Notes: generated from the letters alone by a model not told the origin. A stretch of DNA of 64,000 nucleotides from Enterocloster clostridioformis (GCF_020297485.1 NZ_JAIWZC010000001.1:2480001-2544000), one strand, 5' to 3'. Counted from the first letter of the stretch, positions 27,054 to 35,297 are shown. A program made the numbers and translations.

Positions 27054-28256
27054 CTATTCTGTCAAGAAACGGCTGGAGTCCGCGCTGTCGGAGGAGCTTC
27101 CAAGAGCTGCGAAGAAGTCCTCTACATACTTGGCACTGTTTTCCTTTGCATCCTCAAAATCATAGTCAATGGTATTGTTCATATCCAGACCAAATTTCGT
27201 AGCTTCCTCAGGCTGGGTGGCATTGCTTAATACCAGGAACTGATAGGAGCCGTTCTCCTTGGCGTGGTCCACACAGTCAGGAGACAAAGCATATTCAATC
27301 CACAGCTTGGCTGCGTTTGGATGTGCGCATCCGTTGAAGATGGCGGTAGCGCCTACCTCAAAGGAGGTTCCGTCCTCAGGAACGATCAGCTGGATATTGT
27401 CATAGCCCTGAAGAATCTGGTAAATGCCGTCATGAAGGAATCCGATACCGATTACGCACTCGCCCGGGCCTACCATCTTGGATGGGCCGGAACCGGACTT
27501 GGTGTACTGGGAAATGTTCTTGTCCAGGACCTTGAAATACTCCATGGCCTCGTCATGTCCCTTCATCTGAACCATGGTGTTGATGAGCAGTTTTGCCGTA
27601 CCGGCCGTGTTGGGGTTGGACAGCATGATGAGTCCCTTGTACTCTTCCTTGGTCAGGTCATCCCATGTCTTGGGCGCCTCCAGGCCCAGGCGGTCCAGTT
27701 CTTCCGTATTGACCATGAAGCCCAGGATGCCCTTGTAGATGCCGTACCAGCAGTTGGTCGGATCCTTGTACTGGTCGCCAATCAGGTTCTTGGCATTGAT
27801 GGCGTCATACTCCATCAGAAGGCCGTCAGCTACTGCCTCGTTATAGGGGTCTGTGGTTCCGCCGAACCATACGTCGGCAGATGGTTTGCCGGCTTCCTCG
27901 GATATCTTGGTATAAACCTCTGATGTGGAAAGTCTCTGGTATTTTGTCTTGATTCCGTACAGCTTCTCAAAATTCTGGCAGGCGGCAGACAGATATTCCT
28001 CCTCGCAGGAACCGTATACAGTCAGTTCGCCTTCGGCCTTGGCCGCCTTGATGAGGGCATCCATATCCCCGCCCGCAGCCTCAGCCGCCGTGGTTTCTGC
28101 CGCGTCATCCCTGCTCTCCTCCTTTGCAGCCTCCGTAGCAGCTGCCGTGGTGGTCTCAGGCGCGGCCGTGGTTTCTGCCGCCTTGTTACCGCCTCCGCAG
28201 GCAGTAAGGCTTAAAGCCATGGAGCATGCCAACAAAAGTGCCAGTTTTTTCTTCAT
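27054..28256 (-). CDS. ABC transporter substrate-binding lipoprotein (AfuA/FbpA type), locus 2 importer
   Basis: 400 residues. The lipoprotein signal ends in MALSLTACGGGNKA (Cys about 20), then an Ala/Glu/Thr-rich linker. The mature domain begins ELTVYGSCEEEYLSAACQNFEKLYGI, with EEAGKPSADVWFGGTTDPYNEA and MLSNPNTAGTAKLLIN. It is the first gene of the locus 2 operon and the likely transport SBP, while the second SBP sits with the kinase. A long hairpin covers its ribosome-binding site. Confidence 0.9.
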   Translation of the reverse strand: MKKKLALLLACSMALSLTACGGGNKAAETTAAPETTTAAATEAAKEESRDDAAETTAAEAAGGDMDALIKAAKAEGELTVYGSCEEEYLSAACQNFEKLYGIKTKYQRLSTSEVYTKISEEAGKPSADVWFGGTTDPYNEAVADGLLMEYDAINAKNLIGDQYKDPTNCWYGIYKGILGFMVNTEELDRLGLEAPKTWDDLTKEEYKGLIMLSNPNTAGTAKLLINTMVQMKGHDEAMEYFKVLDKNISQYTKSGSGPSKMVGPGECVIGIGFLHDGIYQILQGYDNIQLIVPEDGTSFEVGATAIFNGCAHPNAAKLWIEYALSPDCVDHAKENGSYQFLVLSNATQPEEATKFGLDMNNTIDYDFEDAKENSAKYVEDFFAALGSSSDSADSSRFLTE

Positions 28257-28262
28257 AATAAT

Positions 28263-28313
28263 ACCCTCCTTCTCATTTCTGATGATTTCATCATAGCAGA
28301 AAAGAAGGAGGGT
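28263..28313 (-). promoter_or_regulatory. Long hairpin sequestering the ribosome site of the locus 2 SBP gene
   Basis: ACCCTCCTTCT (28263-28273) is perfectly complementary to AGAAGGAGGGT (28303-28313). The stem continues as TTTCTG/CAGAAA and ATGAT/ATCAT with two small bulges. On the mRNA the 3' arm is the AGAAGGAGGGT Shine-Dalgarno, 6 nt before the ATG at 28256. It could control translation. A TATGAT sits at 28290-28295 on the minus strand, so it might instead be an operator over a -10. Confidence 0.7.
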
Positions 28314-28395
28314 AAAAACCGCATTTCAAGTAATTTTGTCGTGATTTCTGAACATGTCTACTGTTTTTTTATCTAATATACACAACCATATCTAT

Positions 28396-28710
28396 TTACA
28401 GACAGGCATCCAGCATTCCCAGCAGCTCCAGGGCGCTTCTGCCCATACGGCGGGCATATTCCTCACTTACGGACTCCGCAAAGGAAAGGGGGAAGAATTC
28501 GCCCTCCTCCTGAAAATCAGCGGGCGCGGAGGCGTGAATGGAAGTCACTTTAAACCCTTCCGACGTGCGGACACAGGTGGATGTAAAGCGCACTCCCATG
28601 GCAAAGTTCCTGCCGTCGGGAAGTGTGCGCACCACAGTAAGCCTGCCCTGCATGACGCCGCAGGCAGCCCTTTGCGTGTATTGTTCCGATATATAAAAAC
28701 ATTCTAACAC
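28396..28710 (-). pseudogene. Remnant of an NTF2/SnoaL-like sensor domain
   Basis: 104 residues from a GTG at 28710. GRLTVVRTLPDGRNFAMGVRFTSTC, then GFKVTSIHASAPADFQEEGEFFPLSFAE resembles, from memory, the SnoaL-like sensory domain that precedes GGDEF or HTH output domains in Clostridia proteins. The output domain and the N-terminus are absent. It starts 15 bp after the terminator of the RR-HK operon, with only a weak ribosome site (AACAGGA). It could still be a short expressed protein; a truncated remnant is more likely. Confidence 0.45.
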
Positions 28711-28724
28711 ATTCCTGTTAAAAT

Positions 28725-28751
28725 AAAAAGGAGAATACCATTCCCCTTTTT
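28725..28751 (-). terminator. Terminator of the OmpR-type RR-HK operon
   Basis: AAAAAGGAGAAT (28725-28736) pairs with ATTCCCCTTTTT (28740-28751) with a 3-nt loop. On the minus strand it is followed by a T-rich tract. Lies 13 bp after the kinase stop and can work on both strands. Confidence 0.8.
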
Positions 28752-28763
28752 AATACCACTCTT

Positions 28764-29984
28764 TTACGCTCTCTTCCTTTTCACCGTCACATAAAAGCAG
28801 TTCATCCCATCCCTGTACTCCACTCCAATCCTGGCCCTGTGGCTCCTGGCTGTCTCTGCCGCTATGGCCAGTCCCAGGCCATAACCGTTTGTGCTGCTCC
28901 TGGCGCTGTCGTCCCTGTAAAACCTTCGGAAAATTAACGTGCGCTTATCTTCAGGTATAGGTTCTCCCTGGCTGCACACCCACAGCCTGGCCCTGTTCCG
29001 GCCGGCCGGCTCCAGCCTTACCTCCGCCCGCCCCCTTGGCACGGAATATTTCACCGCGTTGTCCATAAGAGCCTTGATTAACTGTCCCATCCGGGATGGG
29101 TTACCCATCATCAGCACATCATCCTCTATCTTATATTCCAGCACCTTCTCCTCCTGATAAAACACAGGTTCAAAGATCAGTATCTTCTCCATAACCAAAT
29201 CGCTCAGGCTGAACCGGGTAAATTCCCCCTTCCCCGGTACACAGGAATCGTTCCTGGCCAGAAGCAGGAGACTTTCCACCAGGGATCGCATTTCCCTGCA
29301 CTCCTGGTTCACATGCTCCATCCACTTATCCGCTTCCGCCGATATGCCGGCATACCGCTCCTGCAAAAGCTCCGCATTGGCCGTAATCACGGTCAGCGGT
29401 GTCTTTAGCTCGTGGGAAGCGTCCGCCACGAACTGCTTCTGCATGCGGACAGACTCCTCCACCGGCTTCACGGCCCACCGGGAAAAGAAATAGGACAGCG
29501 CGAAGAATCCCAGCCAGATAGCCACACAGGCCATGGCGCCGTATTTCATGACTCCGTTTCTCAATGAATCCTCATAGGTGGTATCTGCAAATGCAATCAT
29601 ATGACCTGCGGGCTGGCTGATCCTTAAATATCTCAGATGATACGCGTCCAGTATCCCCATGTCCTCCTCCCCGGTCATGCCCAGCACAGCCATCTGCTCC
29701 AGGTATTCCGGTTCCCAGTAAGCATCGTATCCTTCCCCCAGCGTCACCGCGCCGTCCTCCCCCACCAGAACAGTGACGAACGGAATCCTGGCCGGAGACA
29801 TGGCGGCAAATATCAGGGACTGCTCCTCCCCGGACACCACCCTGGACAGGGCCAGGCTTCCCTGGTCATTTACCCTGTGCTTCACCACAGAGGTCACCGC
29901 ACAGAAGGTTATCCCTATGACCGCTGTCACCACCAGCATATTATAAATAATAAACTTAAGCCGAAGCCTGCCTATTTCCCTCAT
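28764..29984 (-). CDS. Sensor histidine kinase (HisKA type)
   Basis: 406 residues. Two membrane helices (about 10-30 and 151-170) flank a short extracytoplasmic sensor of about 115 residues. HisKA box QFVADASHELKTPLTVITANAELL (His about 189), N box LIKALMDNAVKYS, then VCSQGEPIPEDKRTLIFRRFYR (F box) and GYGLGLAIAAETAR (G2). The G1 box reads VCSQGEPIP instead of DNGPGI, a common variant. Start overlaps the RR stop (TAATG). Partner of the adjacent OmpR-type regulator. Confidence 0.93.
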   Translation of the reverse strand: MREIGRLRLKFIIYNMLVVTAVIGITFCAVTSVVKHRVNDQGSLALSRVVSGEEQSLIFAAMSPARIPFVTVLVGEDGAVTLGEGYDAYWEPEYLEQMAVLGMTGEEDMGILDAYHLRYLRISQPAGHMIAFADTTYEDSLRNGVMKYGAMACVAIWLGFFALSYFFSRWAVKPVEESVRMQKQFVADASHELKTPLTVITANAELLQERYAGISAEADKWMEHVNQECREMRSLVESLLLLARNDSCVPGKGEFTRFSLSDLVMEKILIFEPVFYQEEKVLEYKIEDDVLMMGNPSRMGQLIKALMDNAVKYSVPRGRAEVRLEPAGRNRARLWVCSQGEPIPEDKRTLIFRRFYRDDSARSSTNGYGLGLAIAAETARSHRARIGVEYRDGMNCFYVTVKRKRA

Positions 29985-30670
29985 TACAGCACCTCCCTGC
30001 TGTTCTTTTCCACTATCCTGTATCCCAGCTTGCGTATGGTGACAATCATCACATCCGCCTTGAGGAAATCCAGCTTCTTTCTCAGAAACGATATGTAAAT
30101 CTCCACATTGTTCTCCACTGCCTCCGCGTCATTTCCCCATACCCTGGACAGAAGGGTTTCCTTGGAAACCACCATATCCCGGTTCACCATCAGAATACGC
30201 ATGATGTCGTACTCCTTTTTTCCCAGCTGTATGCTTTTTCCAGGCCCTCTTAAGGTATAGTCCGCCTGGCTTAAGGATATGTTTCCCAGGTTCAGGCTTT
30301 CGGGTATCATCTCCCCCCTGCGCCTTAAGATGGTCTTCATCACAGCCAGAAGCTCCTGCATGTCAAAGGGCTTTGTCAAATAATAATCAGCGCCGCTTTC
30401 CAGCCCCGTCACCCTGTCCTCCAGCTCGCTTTTCGCTGTCAGTATCAGAACGGGAACCTGGCATCCCATTTTTCTGGCTTCCCTTAACAGGGTAATTCCG
30501 TCCATTCCCGGCAGCATCAGGTCCAGGACAGCGGCGTCGTAGCCGCCGTCCTTTAGGAGCCAGCAGCCGGTAGTTCCATCCCCGCAGATATCGCAGTCAT
30601 ACCAGTGCTTCAATATATCACGGATGGACTCTGCCAGCCGCCTGTTATCCTCCACAATCAAGACCCGCAT
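29984..30670 (-). CDS. OmpR-family response regulator
   Basis: 228 residues. The receiver has VEDNRR, phospho-acceptor Asp in AAVLDLMLPGMDG, Thr in ILTAKSE and Lys in YLTKPFD. The winged-helix output domain has LGKKEYDIMRILMVNRDMVVSKETLLSRVWG and ends TIRKLGYRIV. Translationally coupled to the kinase gene. It lies downstream of the NEW3/ABC-2 genes, whose promoter region carries an 11-bp-spaced direct repeat of the kind this family binds. Confidence 0.94.
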   Translation of the reverse strand: MRVLIVEDNRRLAESIRDILKHWYDCDICGDGTTGCWLLKDGGYDAAVLDLMLPGMDGITLLREARKMGCQVPVLILTAKSELEDRVTGLESGADYYLTKPFDMQELLAVMKTILRRRGEMIPESLNLGNISLSQADYTLRGPGKSIQLGKKEYDIMRILMVNRDMVVSKETLLSRVWGNDAEAVENNVEIYISFLRKKLDFLKADVMIVTIRKLGYRIVEKNSREVL

Positions 30671-30703
30671 CTATATCCTCTCCCTGTTTTGAGTCATGTC
30701 TGA

Positions 30704-30764
30704 AAAATCCACCTGTATTCTCTCTCAATTCGGTACGAACCGCAAGAGAACAGAGGTGGATTTC
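30704..30764 (-). terminator. Terminator or attenuator between ABC-2 permease and RR genes
   Basis: AAATCCACCT (30706-30715) and AGGTGGATTT (30755-30764) form a perfect 10-bp outer stem. The stem extends through TCTCT/AGAGA-type pairs, with an inner CGGT-ACGA-ACCG hairpin. On the minus strand it runs into T5. The RR start lies 34 nt further on. Confidence 0.7.
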
Positions 30765-30793
30765 ACAGATAATTCACAAACCCGTATGCGCTT

Positions 30794-31837
30794 TTACCTG
30801 CTGCGTATCTCCCTTCTCATGAAGCTGATGTAGGAAGCGGCGAACACCACAGCCGTCAGCGCCAGCAGGCCCGTCAGATGGGGCCACACTAACAGGCAGC
30901 TCTGTCCCAGTGACAGATATCCGGTGATGGCGCCCGACAGCTGCTGGGGCAGGATGATGTTGGTGGAGCGCACCATGGGATTCATGATGGTGGAAACCGC
31001 CTCACTGTACAGGTAATAGGGCGACAAACGGTTCAGGCTCATCTGGCAGCTGTAATTGTCCAGAATCTGCCCTGCCGACGCGGTCTGCCCCATGGGAAAC
31101 AGGGCATTGGCCACAATGCTCACCACCAGCGTCATAAACAGCGCAAAGAAGATCCACAACGCAATCACGATCATGGCTGAGGTAGCTGCATGGCGGCACA
31201 GCACGGAACATAGGATGGACAGAGCCAGCCAGAAGCAGATGTAGACAGAGGTGAAAAACAGCAGCACCAGCACCCGCCCCGCTTCCTCGGCAGCAGGCGG
31301 CACCCCGGTGGCCAAAAGCCCCACGGCGCCTGCGATAAGTCCCATGGAAAAGACCATGATAAAGATGATTGTGGCGCCGGCCAGGAATTTCCCGTTTATA
31401 ACCGCATCCCGGTAAACGGGCTGCGCCACCAGGCGGTTTAACGTGCCCTCAGAACGCTCGCTGTTGATGGCGTCAAACCCCAGGCTCAGCCCCACAAAAG
31501 GCCCCAGCAGAGCAATGAAGGAGGTAAAAGACGGGATGGAGCTTCCGCTCAGGGTGAACAGCTTCAGGAAAATGTAGCTGGCATCAGACGCAATGGCGTC
31601 CGAAAGGCTGGTCAGAGCCCCGTATATGCTGGCGCAGCTGGTCAGCAGAATCAGTCCCAGCACAATCAGGAACCGCTTGCTGCGTATGTGGTCCGACATC
31701 TCCTTGCGGTACAGGGCCGTCATGCCGCCCATACCCTTACATGGTCTCACCCGCGCACCTCCATCTGACATATTCTTACCGCTGTTCCCTTCCGAAAGAA
31801 AGGAATCCTTTATTTTTCTTTTGATTGAGACCACCAT
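30794..31837 (-). CDS. ABC-2 type transporter permease
   Basis: 347 residues from the ATG at 31837, which has a perfect AAAGGAGA site inside the 3' end of the ATPase gene (62-bp overlap). The frame is open to 31888 without such a site. A cytoplasmic lead is followed by six helices: RFLIVLGLILLTSCASIYGAL, SFIALLGPFVGLSLGFDAIN with the conserved NSERSEGTLNRLVAQP loop, and four more. Partner of the upstream ATPase. Exported substrate unknown; antimicrobial resistance or polysaccharide/lipid export are both possible. Confidence 0.9.
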   Translation of the reverse strand: MVVSIKRKIKDSFLSEGNSGKNMSDGGARVRPCKGMGGMTALYRKEMSDHIRSKRFLIVLGLILLTSCASIYGALTSLSDAIASDASYIFLKLFTLSGSSIPSFTSFIALLGPFVGLSLGFDAINSERSEGTLNRLVAQPVYRDAVINGKFLAGATIIFIMVFSMGLIAGAVGLLATGVPPAAEEAGRVLVLLFFTSVYICFWLALSILCSVLCRHAATSAMIVIALWIFFALFMTLVVSIVANALFPMGQTASAGQILDNYSCQMSLNRLSPYYLYSEAVSTIMNPMVRSTNIILPQQLSGAITGYLSLGQSCLLVWPHLTGLLALTAVVFAASYISFMRREIRSR

Positions 31838-32789
31838 TTTTCTGCTCTCCTTTCTCAAAATATCTGCGGTAAATTTCATCCAGGTCATTCCCCCTCTGTC
31901 TTAAGTGGCGCAGGGTGTAGCCCTTCTCCAGTGCCCTGCGGTTTAATTCCCTGCACAGGTCTGCTCTGGAATGGACCACGTAGAAATCGCCGGACCGCTC
32001 CACCTGCTCCACATTGCCAAGGCTTCTTAACAGCTCCTCGAATCCGCTGTCATCGGGAAAGGCAGCTGCCTCCAGGGCATAATGCCCTTCACGGCGTATC
32101 TGCCCTGCCAGCTCGTCAATTCTTCCGCAGGCAATGAGCCTGCCCTCCACGAAAAGCCCCACCCGGTCGCAAATCTGCTGAATCTGATAAAGCTGGTGGG
32201 ATGATATGAGAATGGTCCTTTTATCATCCTCCGCCAGGCCGCGTATCAGGGTCATAAGCTCTCTCATTCCTTCCGGGTCGATTCCCAGAGTAGGTTCATC
32301 CATGATGACCACCTTCGGGTCCTTCATCAGAACATCAGCGATTCCCAGCCGCTGCCGCATGCCCCGCGAATAGGTTCCCGCCTTCTGGTCGGCTGCCTCC
32401 GTCATCCCCACCTTTTCCAGCAGTTCCTCTATCCGCCTGTCTGTCACATCGCCGGGCAGGCCGTTTAGCTGGCCTGTAAACCGAAGATTCTCCCGACCCG
32501 TCATGTCGGAATAAAACCCCACATTATCCGGCAGATACCCCACCATCCGTTTGACCTCGATGGCCTGCCTGGCGCAGTCCTTTCCGTCTATGTACGCACT
32601 GCCGCCGGTGGGCTCCGTCAGCCCCAGCAGCATAAGGGTGGTGGTGGTCTTTCCGGCTCCGTTTGGTCCCAGCAGCCCGAATATCTCTCCCCGCCGGATT
32701 TCCAGTGTCAAATCACAGACCGCTTCCTTCTCCCCGTAGGATTTGGACAGGTGTTCAGTCCATATCATCATTTCTTCCTCATTATCCAT
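31776..32789 (-). CDS. ABC-2 type transporter ATP-binding protein
   Basis: 337 residues with Walker A GPNGAGKTTT, signature YSRGMRQRLGIADVL, Walker B VVIMDEPTLGIDPEG and switch His in ISSHQLYQI. The C-terminal extension (YALEAAAFPDDSGFEELLRSLG...LRHLRQRGNDLDEIYRRYF) is typical of CcmA/DrrA-type exporter ATPases. AAAGGGGG precedes the ATG. Located between the NEW3 protein gene and the permease gene. Confidence 0.94.
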   Translation of the reverse strand: MDNEEEMMIWTEHLSKSYGEKEAVCDLTLEIRRGEIFGLLGPNGAGKTTTTLMLLGLTEPTGGSAYIDGKDCARQAIEVKRMVGYLPDNVGFYSDMTGRENLRFTGQLNGLPGDVTDRRIEELLEKVGMTEAADQKAGTYSRGMRQRLGIADVLMKDPKVVIMDEPTLGIDPEGMRELMTLIRGLAEDDKRTILISSHQLYQIQQICDRVGLFVEGRLIACGRIDELAGQIRREGHYALEAAAFPDDSGFEELLRSLGNVEQVERSGDFYVVHSRADLCRELNRRALEKGYTLRHLRQRGNDLDEIYRRYFEKGEQKNGGLNQKKNKGFLSFGREQR

Positions 32790-32825
32790 AACAATGCCCC
32801 CTTTCCAGCGAACGATCCATAAGGA

Positions 32826-34034
32826 CTACCTTCTGCCATATTTGCGGAACACATAGCCCAGGCCTCCGGCCGTACCCAGTATGATGATGACTGCCACCAC
32901 GCCCCAGACCGTCTTTGTCTTAACCGATACCCTGAAGTCGGCGTTTGACTGGGTCTGCTCGCAGGCTGCCGTAAATGTGTTCACATAGTCCCCCGTGATT
33001 GCTTCCGAGGAGGGCTTTACATGGGCAATGACTTCCGTGGTGCTTCCGGCCGGAATGGACGTGATGACGTTGTTCTCCGTATTGTAGGTCACGGTCCAGC
33101 CAGTGGGCAGGGATGAGTTAAGGGTCACATTTTCCAGATCCACGTTGCCGGTATTGGTGATGTTAAGCGTCACATCCGAGGTCCGGCCCGCATAGGCGTC
33201 AAAGCTCAGGCGGCCATCCGGGGTGGAAACCTTAAGGCCGTAGCTGCCTGTAATGACCACCTTCAGGCTGGTGTCCAATGTCTCCTCTGCCGACACAGCG
33301 CTGCAGGATATGTCATATTCCCCTGCCGCAACCCCTTCCGGCGGCGTCACCGACACAGTCATGCCCTTGCTGGCGCCGGACTCCACCTCCAGGGCAGCCA
33401 CCTTGGCAGTCTCACCGGTGGGGGTAAAGCTTACTCCCCAGCCGGACGGCGCATTGGATGACAAGCTGTAGGACTGTGTCTTAAGCCCGTTGTTAATCAG
33501 AGTGGTGCTGAAAGAAAAATTAGTGCCCGTGGTTCCCTCCTGCTGGGGGTACTCCGAAGTAAAGCTTCCCTTTCCCGCATTCATCTCATTTACCATAAAC
33601 GAGATAGGCAGACTGGCTGTAAGGCCCTCTCCCGCTGACGCCTTCACCTCCACTGTATAGGTTCCCTCTGTCAGCTCCTTTGGAACCGTTACATGAAGGG
33701 TCACCTGGGAGCCGTCGTCTCCGTTCTTTACATGGATGCGGCTTACCTGATAGCTGCCGCCCTGGAGATAACCCTCCCATCCCTCAGGCATGGCAGAGAC
33801 CTCCAGATCCGCATCCAGACTGGCCCCTGTGTGGTTCTCCAGCGTGATGGGAATATTCAGGTTGTCTCCCGGCTTCACGGATATGCCCGGATAGTCCGTA
33901 TTCAGGTCCAGGCCGCCGGCCCCGTAAACCGTATGAGCACCCATAAATACCAGGAACACAGCCGCCATGAGGACCGCCAGAAGTCCAAACCGCTTACCTG
34001 TCCCGCCCTTTCTGATTACCATTGCTTCCTCCAT
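32826..34034 (-). CDS. NEW3-domain membrane protein (COG1470-like)
   Basis: 402 residues. An N-terminal signal/anchor (GLLAVLMAAVFLVFMGAHTVYG) is followed by tandem Ig-like beta-sandwich repeats of NEW3 type: SVKPGDNLNIPITLENHTGASLDADLEVS, ATTLINNGLKTQSYSL-like, and DVTLNITNTGNVDLENVTLNSSLPTGW. A C-terminal helix (VWGVVAVIIILGTAGGLGYVF) and a basic tail (RKYGRR) anchor it, so the repeats lie outside the cell. Members often accompany ABC-2 exporters. AAAGGAGG precedes the ATG. First gene of the NEW3-ATPase-permease operon. Confidence 0.87.
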   Translation of the reverse strand: MEEAMVIRKGGTGKRFGLLAVLMAAVFLVFMGAHTVYGAGGLDLNTDYPGISVKPGDNLNIPITLENHTGASLDADLEVSAMPEGWEGYLQGGSYQVSRIHVKNGDDGSQVTLHVTVPKELTEGTYTVEVKASAGEGLTASLPISFMVNEMNAGKGSFTSEYPQQEGTTGTNFSFSTTLINNGLKTQSYSLSSNAPSGWGVSFTPTGETAKVAALEVESGASKGMTVSVTPPEGVAAGEYDISCSAVSAEETLDTSLKVVITGSYGLKVSTPDGRLSFDAYAGRTSDVTLNITNTGNVDLENVTLNSSLPTGWTVTYNTENNVITSIPAGSTTEVIAHVKPSSEAITGDYVNTFTAACEQTQSNADFRVSVKTKTVWGVVAVIIILGTAGGLGYVFRKYGRR

Positions 34035-34081
34035 AATTTCCTCCTTTTGCCCGGTACGGGCATCTGTATTTTCTACCAGCT

Positions 34082-34113
34082 ATCATAACGGAGAAACCTT
34101 TAGCCAACCTTTA
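34082..34113 (-). promoter_or_regulatory. Putative OmpR-family operator and -10 of the NEW3/ABC-2 operon
   Basis: AACCTTTA occurs at 34095-34102 and again at 34106-34113, exactly 11 bp apart. TATGAT lies at 34082-34087 on the minus strand, so the repeats replace the -35 region, as at promoters activated by OmpR/PhoB-type regulators. The RR at 29984-30670 is the natural candidate. Confidence 0.6.
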
Positions 34114-34461
34114 ATAAGTTTGAAAATACTGTGAAAAAGCATGGGAACCATGATTCTTCCGAACGCGCCAAAAAGGAGCCCTGCGGTAAGCGCGGCCCCT
34201 TATGTACTGGAATGACTGATATATCTTTGTTCTGTACCTGGGTAAATTACGGCTGAATGTCTGATAAAAATGATGGTGTGTATTGATAAGTCCGGGATAT
34301 ATCACCATATTAGATGCGTCAATCACATCCTCCGCTGTCTCCTGTCCGATTCCGCCAATGACTCCGTCCCGGATTAATACGCCCGCACCGTCAGGCAGTC
34401 TGTCATCCCCGTCACATGTAACAAGATGCTTAACGTTCTTTACGAGTAAGGTTCCCTTCAT
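34111..34461 (-). pseudogene. Truncated amidohydrolase (8-oxoguanine deaminase / SsnA-like), N-terminal stub
   Basis: From the ATG at 34461 (CAGGAGG site) about 80 residues match the N-terminus of the amidohydrolase family: LLVKNVKHLVTCDGDDRLPDGAGVLIRDGVIGGIG and the metal motif YPGLINTHHHFYQTFSRNLP (HxH). After that the sequence becomes unrelated (YRTKIYQSFQYIRGRAYRR) and stops at 34111. More than 300 residues of the TIM barrel with the other metal ligands are missing, so it cannot be active. A terminator hairpin lies inside the unrelated tail, so the deletion joined the stub to foreign downstream sequence. Confidence 0.85.
34170..34201 (-). terminator. Terminator inside the amidohydrolase stub
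   Basis: AAGGAGCC (34173-34180) pairs with GGCCCCTT (34194-34201), with an inner GCG/CGC. On the minus strand a T5 follows. Confidence 0.75.
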
Positions 34462-34577
34462 GATTACCTCCTGATGTAAATTCATAAACAATCTTTGTCT
34501 CATAGACTATATGACTGGTATACTGCCGGCGGCACGGATGTCCACGATGCACCCTCATACGGGTTCAGTATATATGA

Positions 34578-35297
34578 TACCTGGATGCCAAGAATAAATA
34601 CGGCTCCCCGCTTCTCATCGACCTGGACCATTTCCGTGAAATTATCAATAAATTCGGTTACAGCTTTGGAGACAATGTCCTCTACCGCTTCAGCCGGAAG
34701 CTTAAGCTCCTGTGCGGACCGGACCGCGGTGTCTACCGTCTGGAGGGAGACGAGTTTATCATCCAGTCTCCCGGCGGTTCCAGAAAGGACACCGAATCCC
34801 TCTTTGAAGAAATCATCCGGCAACTGGAATACAGCGGAGATATACATGTGGTAGGGCGTTTCATCGTAGACCAGGTATTCCAAAAAGCCAGAAAGTGGCA
34901 GACCGATTTTCCGGAACTGATGGCTGGTTTCAATGTATCCTATCTTCAGTTTAAGGATTCGGGGTTTGTGGATTACCTGATTCAGAAAGCCAATGAATAT
35001 GAGCTGAATCCCGGATATCTCTGCATTGAACTGACAAAGAGTTCAAGGGCAGACGATTTCGACACCCTGGCCGGGTGTTTTGAGAAACTGCGGTCATTTG
35101 GTTTTCGCATTTCCCTGGATGATTTCGGGATTGCCTACTCCATACTGCTGTTGATCCGAAACCTACCCGTGGGTTCCGTAAAGCTTGACCACTCCTTTAC
35201 CCTGCTTCAGGGTTATTTCTTTGACCGGCCCATGCCGGCCATCCGCCGCTTGATCTTCAGAGCTTATCCTAGTACAGCATTGCTTAAATATCAGTGA
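34578..35297 (+). pseudogene. Decayed GGDEF-EAL protein (c-di-GMP type), truncated at both ends
   Basis: One open frame runs from the stop at 34575-34577 to 35297 with no plausible start. A GGDEF-like part begins LDAKNKYGSPLLIDLDHFREIINKFGYSFGDNVL and continues to YRLEGDEFIIQSP, where EGDEF replaces GGDEF. The EAL-like part has YLCIELTKSS, FGFRISLDDFGIAYSILLLIRNLPVGSVKLDHSF, then jumps directly to LQGYFFDRPMPA, so roughly 60-75 residues carrying late EAL catalytic positions are deleted. The last codons read into the IS630-like element. Not functional as an enzyme. Confidence 0.8.
35272..35283 (+). repeat. IS630 left terminal inverted repeat
   Basis: GTACAGCATTGC, next to the TA at 35270-35271. 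Confidence 0.85.

Noticed and set aside
34500..34883. Minus-strand ORF of 127 residues opposite the GGDEF relic
   Set aside because: The plus frame shows clear GGDEF/EAL similarity; the minus frame is its shadow.
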